Shown in pieces: positions 60,593-64,000 of a DNA stretch of 64,000 bases (position 1 is the first letter of the stretch; the number at the start of each line of letters is the position of its first letter). The position numbers and the translations under genes were made by a program. The stretch is from Trinickia mobilis (GTDB lineage: Bacteria; Pseudomonadota; Gammaproteobacteria; Burkholderiales; Burkholderiaceae). Where the stretch lies: positions 1 to 64,000 of the forward strand of contig NZ_JAFLRF010000009.1 of the NCBI RefSeq assembly GCF_017315705.1, in the 5' to 3' direction. The notes beneath the pieces were generated by a model. That model worked only from the letters and a program-made list of their open reading frames with translations, did no database searches and was not told where the DNA came from.

Positions 60593-61150
60593 ATGACGGT
60601 TGCTTATCTCGGCCTCGGCGCGAATCTCGGGGACGCGCGCCAGACCCTGAAAGACGCGGTGGTGTGCCTGGCGCAACAGCACGCCATCACGGTGCTCGGA
60701 AAGTCGAGCCTCTATCGCTCTGCCCCGATCGACGCGGGCGGCGATGACTATTTCAACCTCGCCGTGAAGCTCGAAACGACGCTTGGCGCGCACCATCTGC
60801 TCGCGCTGTGTCACAAGATCGAGCAGCACTTCGGCCGGGAGCGCCCCTTTCGCAACGCGCCCCGCACGCTCGACATCGACATCCTGCTTTTCGGCAGCGA
60901 GTGCATCGACGAGCCCGAGCTGATCGTGCCGCACCCGCGCCTCACCGAACGCGCATTCGCACTGGTGCCGCTCGTCGAAATCGAGCCGGCGCTCGAAATT
61001 CCGCGGCTCGGCCGGGCGGATGCGTTTCTTCCGGCCGTCGAGGTCCAGCGCATCGAGAGGGTGAAGTCGCCCTGCCAGTGCCTGCTCGAAGCGCTCCGCG
61101 GCGGCAACGACACCTCCGCCAGACCTGCCAGGGGCGATGGCTGCAAATGA
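60593..61150 (+). CDS. folK: 2-amino-4-hydroxy-6-hydroxymethyldihydropteridine pyrophosphokinase
   Basis: 185 residues. Folate synthesis: transfers pyrophosphate from ATP to HMDP. G-L-G-A-N-L-G-D, L-Y-R-S-A-P-I-D, R-x-R-P-F-R-N-A-P-R-T-L-D-I-D-I-L-L-F and P-H-P-R-L-T-E-R-A-F-A-L-V-P-L are present. AGGAAG upstream of ATG 60593. A C-terminal extension of about 25 residues rich in Arg/Cys is not part of the fold. Overlaps the next gene by 4 bp (ATGA). Confidence 0.94.
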   Translation: MTVAYLGLGANLGDARQTLKDAVVCLAQQHAITVLGKSSLYRSAPIDAGGDDYFNLAVKLETTLGAHHLLALCHKIEQHFGRERPFRNAPRTLDIDILLFGSECIDEPELIVPHPRLTERAFALVPLVEIEPALEIPRLGRADAFLPAVEVQRIERVKSPCQCLLEALRGGNDTSARPARGDGCK

Positions 61151-61830
61151 CGACCAACCCGCTCACCGTCACCGCGCCGCATTTGCGTCCGCCGTATCCG
61201 TACATCGCAATCGAAGGGCCGATCGGCGTCGGCAAGACGTCGCTCGCGCGCATCTTCAGCGAACGCTGGTCGATGCGGCCGCTGTTCGAACGCCCGGACG
61301 ACAATCCGTTCCTCGAACGCTTCTATCGCGACTCCGCCCGCTACGCGCTCGCGACGCAATTGCAGTTCGCGCTGCAACGTGCGCAGGAGGCGCGCGAAGT
61401 GATCGCGGCACGCGCGGCCGGCGCCTCACTCATCGCGGACTTCATCGCGCAGAAGAACGACATTTTCGCGCGCCTCACGCTGCCCGACGACGAGTTTCAG
61501 CTCTATCGCGCGCTCGCCGCGCATATCGATACCGTCGCGGCGCCGCAGCCGGATCTCGTCGTGTACCTGCAGGCCAGCCCCGAAGTGCTGTTCGCGCGCA
61601 TCCAGAAGCGCGCGCGGCCGCCGGAACTGCAGATCTCGGACGCCTACCTGCGCGCGCTCTGCGACGCGTACAACGAGTTCTTCTATCACTACGACGGCGC
61701 CCCCGTGCTGACCGTCAGCGCCGAACATCTGAATCCGCTCGAATCGGCGGACGATCTTGCGCTCTTGGTCGAACGCATCGAGACGATGCGCGGGCGCAAG
61801 GAATTCTTCGTCAAAGGCACGTCGCTGTGA
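61147..61830 (+). CDS. Deoxynucleoside kinase family protein
   Basis: 227 residues. P-loop [13 protein letters not shown] (about 23-35); the later [11 protein letters not shown] region and [14 protein letters not shown] with R-I-Q-K-R-A-R lid match deoxyadenosine/deoxyguanosine kinases. It salvages a deoxynucleoside or a related compound. In this lineage it is regularly found between folK and panB; why it sits with folate/pantothenate genes is not clear. Translationally coupled to folK. Confidence 0.85.
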   Translation: MTTNPLTVTAPHLRPPYPYIAIEGPIGVGKTSLARIFSERWSMRPLFERPDDNPFLERFYRDSARYALATQLQFALQRAQEAREVIAARAAGASLIADFIAQKNDIFARLTLPDDEFQLYRALAAHIDTVAAPQPDLVVYLQASPEVLFARIQKRARPPELQISDAYLRALCDAYNEFFYHYDGAPVLTVSAEHLNPLESADDLALLVERIETMRGRKEFFVKGTSL

Positions 61831-61873
61831 TCAGCGGCGCCGCCCTCCTCTTTTTTCACCAACGGAACTTCCC

Positions 61874-62689
61874 ATGACTTATTTGCAGGAAGCGAGCCGG
61901 CAGGCCGTTACGGTGCCGAAACTGCAAACCATGCGTGACGCCGGCGAAAAGATCGCAATGCTCACCTGCTATGACGCGAGCTTCGCGTCGCTGCTCGACC
62001 GCGCGGGCGTCGACGTGCTGCTGATCGGGGATTCGCTCGGCAACGTGCTGCAAGGCCAGACGACGACCCTGCCCGTCACGCTCGACGACATTGCGTATCA
62101 CACCGCGTGCGTCGCGCGGGCGCAGCCGGGCGCGCTTATCGTCGCGGACATGCCGTTCGGTACCTACGGCACGCCCGCCGAGGCGTTCGCGAGCGCGGCG
62201 AAGCTGATGCGCGCCGGCGCGCAGATGGTCAAGCTCGAAGGCGGCGAATGGCTCGCCGATACGGTGCGCTTTCTGGTGGAGCGCTCGGTGCCGGTGTGTG
62301 CGCACGCCGGCCTCACGCCGCAATCGGTGCATGCGTTCGGCGGCTTCAAGGTGCAGGGCAAGACGGAAGCCGGCGCGAACCAGCTCATCCGCGATTCGCT
62401 CGCCATGCAGCACGCCGGCGCGCAGTTGCTCGTCCTCGAAGCGGTCCCGGCGCTCGTCGCCGCCGAGGTGACGAAGCAATTGCACATTCCGACGATCGGC
62501 ATCGGTGCGGGTGTCGATTGCTCGGGACAAGTGCTGGTTCTGCACGACATGCTCGGCATCTTCCCGGGCAAGCGGCCGCGTTTCGTCAAGGATTTCATGC
62601 AAGGACAGCCGAGCATCTTTGCCGCGGTCGAGGCCTATGTGCGCGAAGTGAAGGACGGCTCGTTCCCCGGGCCGGAGCATACGTTCTGA
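61874..62689 (+). CDS. panB: 3-methyl-2-oxobutanoate hydroxymethyltransferase
   Basis: 271 residues. First committed step of pantothenate synthesis, using methylene-tetrahydrofolate. [32 protein letters not shown] and [14 protein letters not shown] are intact. It starts 43 bp after the kinase gene. panC is not in the window. Followed by a strong hairpin. Confidence 0.96.
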   Translation: MTYLQEASRQAVTVPKLQTMRDAGEKIAMLTCYDASFASLLDRAGVDVLLIGDSLGNVLQGQTTTLPVTLDDIAYHTACVARAQPGALIVADMPFGTYGTPAEAFASAAKLMRAGAQMVKLEGGEWLADTVRFLVERSVPVCAHAGLTPQSVHAFGGFKVQGKTEAGANQLIRDSLAMQHAGAQLLVLEAVPALVAAEVTKQLHIPTIGIGAGVDCSGQVLVLHDMLGIFPGKRPRFVKDFMQGQPSIFAAVEAYVREVKDGSFPGPEHTF

Positions 62690-62696
62690 GTCTGGA

Positions 62697-62726
62697 TGCG
62701 GGCGGGACTGGAGGGTCCCGCCCGCA
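62697..62726 (+). terminator. Hairpin after panB
   Basis: TGCGGGCGGGAC (62697-62708) and GTCCCGCCCGCA (62715-62726) are perfect 12-bp arms with a 6-nt loop. No T-tract, 8 bp past the panB stop. Terminator-like or RNA-end protection. Confidence 0.65.
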
Positions 62727-62958
62727 CCGACAGCCCGGGCCCAGTGCCGGCACGAAAGCGCAAGCGTCCGGAGCGACGGAAGAGCAGCCTTCAAGCAACG
62801 TTTTCAGACGGAATACTTATCGACAGATACCCGCTGATCAACACCACTTCAGACTAATTCTTAGTTTTTTCAGATTTTTCTGATCGCTTATCGCAGCTCG
62901 GTCGACTATCTTGGTCCGTCCACCTGCGGCAACGCCGCCTAACTTTGGACAGACCACC

Positions 62959-63093
62959 ATGAGCCCCTTTTGCCTGATCGACGTGGCGCAACTTCGCAAA
63001 GACGCCACCGCACCGAACCCAAACCGTTTTCGCGCGCTGTGCGTCCGTTTTGCCGGCTGGATGCTGCGCCTTCACGCCAAGCGCCTGGCATGA
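62959..63093 (+). CDS. Small basic hypothetical protein, 44 residues
   Basis: M-S-P-F-C-L-I-D-V-A-Q-L-R-K start, basic, with an amphipathic C-terminal half (C-V-R-F-A-G-W-M-L-R-L-H-A-K-R). The upstream sequence is AT-rich (62800-62890), which suits a promoter, but no clear ribosome site is seen. It could be a real small protein or a chance frame. Confidence 0.35.
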   Translation: MSPFCLIDVAQLRKDATAPNPNRFRALCVRFAGWMLRLHAKRLA

Positions 63094-63135
63094 CGGCAGG
63101 CCGGGCGCAGCCGCGCCACGGCTCGTTTCCCGCAG

Positions 63136-64000
63136 CTAACCCCGTGTGACCCGCGCGGGCAACGCGCCACGCAACGCATTGCAGACCATCAACGCCTCGG
63201 CATTCAGCAGGTCCGCCAGAACGAGCACGCGCTCGGCCGCTTGAAAGCTCGCATCGTCGAGCAGAACTCGGCGCATCACACCAGGCAGCACACCCGACGA
63301 TAGCGGCGGCGTCCACCAGCGCCCGTCCAGCTTCACGAAGACATTCGACCGGCCGCCTTCGGTCAGCTCGCCATGCTCGTTGAAAAACAGCATGTCGAAG
63401 CCGCCGTGCGCCTCCGCTTCACGCCAGCCGCGGTCGTATTCGGCGCGGCGCGTGGTCTTGTGCGTGAGCAGCGGATCGGCGGCTTGCGTCGGCGCGAAGC
63501 CGTGATCGGGCGCGAGCATCACGCCGACTACGTCGCTCGCAAGCGGAGTAAGCGGCGCCGCGACGATCTCGACGTGCCCCGTCTTCGACAGCGCGACGCG
63601 ACACCTGTGTTCGACTCCGGCGGGCCACTCCGCGCAACGTTCGGCAAGCCGAGCGCGCACTCCGGCTTCGTCAAACGCAAAGCCGAGTTGCCGGGCGCTC
63701 GCGCCAAGCCGCGCCAGATGCAAATCCAGGTAACGCACGCCCGCCTCGCGCGCTGCATGCATCGTTTCGAACAACTGAAGACCGGGATCGGCTCCCGTCA
63801 GGAATCGTGCTTTCAAGCGACACTCCGCATATTCATCGGCCGCGACGCTGTCGAGCACGATGCCGCCGCCGACGCCCATCCTCCCGCGACGCTGCCCCGA
63901 CGCCGAAGGGGGGCTGAGCTCCAGCGTCCGAATCGCCACCGACAGACAAAAGTCGCCGCAAACCGGCGCTTCGTTCAAGACCTCTGTCTGCGGCGGCGCG
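63136..64000 (-). CDS. Aminodeoxychorismate synthase/lyase fusion (PabB-PabC), 3' part
   Basis: Cut by the right window edge; about 288 codons are visible. The first visible part is the end of a chorismate-binding domain (F-C-L-S-V-A-I-R-T-L-E-L, G-V-G-G-G-I-V-x-D-S, E-C-R-L-K-A-R-F-L), that is, PabB. It is fused to a class IV aminotransferase-fold domain with the PLP lysine in L-T-H-K-T-T-R-R-A-E-Y and N-E-H-G-E-L-T-E-G-G-R-S-N-V-F, that is, PabC. The fusion turns chorismate plus ammonia into p-aminobenzoate for folate, in line with folK nearby. The start lies outside the window. Confidence 0.88.
   Translation of the reverse strand, partial: APPQTEVLNEAPVCGDFCLSVAIRTLELSPPSASGQRRGRMGVGGGIVLDSVAADEYAECRLKARFLTGADPGLQLFETMHAAREAGVRYLDLHLARLGASARQLGFAFDEAGVRARLAERCAEWPAGVEHRCRVALSKTGHVEIVAAPLTPLASDVVGVMLAPDHGFAPTQAADPLLTHKTTRRAEYDRGWREAEAHGGFDMLFFNEHGELTEGGRSNVFVKLDGRWWTPPLSSGVLPGVMRRVLLDDASFQAAERVLVLADLLNAEALMVCNALRGALPARVTRG

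Overview
The window is dense, GC-rich bacterial chromosome. Gene content and order point to a betaproteobacterium of the Burkholderiaceae (Burkholderia/Paraburkholderia/Trinickia type). The supporting clusters are ybgC-tolQRAB-pal-cpoB followed by tRNA-Lys, glyA-nrdR beside minor pilins, mutL-miaA, purM opposite perM-hda, a HAD gene followed by pcnB-folK-dNK-panB, and hmgA-fahA. I see no phage, plasmid backbone, insertion sequence with transposase, rRNA or CRISPR. The genus is inferred from protein flavour and synteny, not from a marker search.

Layout. 0.1-6.3 kb: a secreted glycoside-hydrolase-like lipoprotein, gmm, galU, a GlxA-type regulator and a LysR regulator. 6.3-15 kb: a DsbA-fold isomerase-like protein, a membrane-tethered TAXI binding protein, and a xanthine dehydrogenase operon (xdhA-xdhB-short xdhC) divergent from an MFS transporter. 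15-19.2 kb: a cupin, a class V aminotransferase, a remnant of an AspT-type antiporter in an AT-richer stretch, a LysR regulator and a ParB/Srx-like protein. 19.3-26 kb: a crotonase, an MFS exporter, a PQQ-like beta-propeller lipoprotein, and the homogentisate operon hmgA-fahA. 26-31.7 kb: a degenerate EAL protein, an IclR regulator divergent from gcdH with a perfect palindromic operator, a 1-Cys peroxiredoxin, and an ElaB/YqjE-type stress-membrane trio. 31.7-36.4 kb: minor pilins fimT-pilV-pilW-pilX-pilE without pilY1, then nrdR and glyA. 37-43.5 kb: ydfG, the Tol-Pal operon and tRNA-Lys(TTT). 44-50.2 kb: xylose catabolism (xylR-galM divergent from xylA-xylB). 50.2-64 kb: a ParB-like protein, DedA, mutL-miaA, purM, perM-hda, HAD-pcnB, folK-dNK-panB, and the 3' part of a pabB-pabC fusion running off the right edge.

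The most unusual content is not a gene cluster but three families of small repeats. Family A is a palindromic element of about 44-50 bp with fixed ends (TGCATGGG and GTCGAC), arms whose sequence changes while staying complementary, and a fixed core. One copy sits inside the loop of another, and two sit inside family C elements, so it has moved. Most copies lie in sense orientation just upstream of a start codon. Family B is a 27-bp palindromic unit (PKEVPLG when translated) found in frame inside mutL (three tandem copies) and pcnB (two sites), and also between genes. Family C is a larger intergenic hairpin repeat. Other points worth attention are an xdhC lacking its N-terminal domain, probable leaderless transcripts for ybgC, mutL and a HAD gene, a pilX without a prepilin leader, and palindromic operator candidates near xdhA, gcdH and hmgA.
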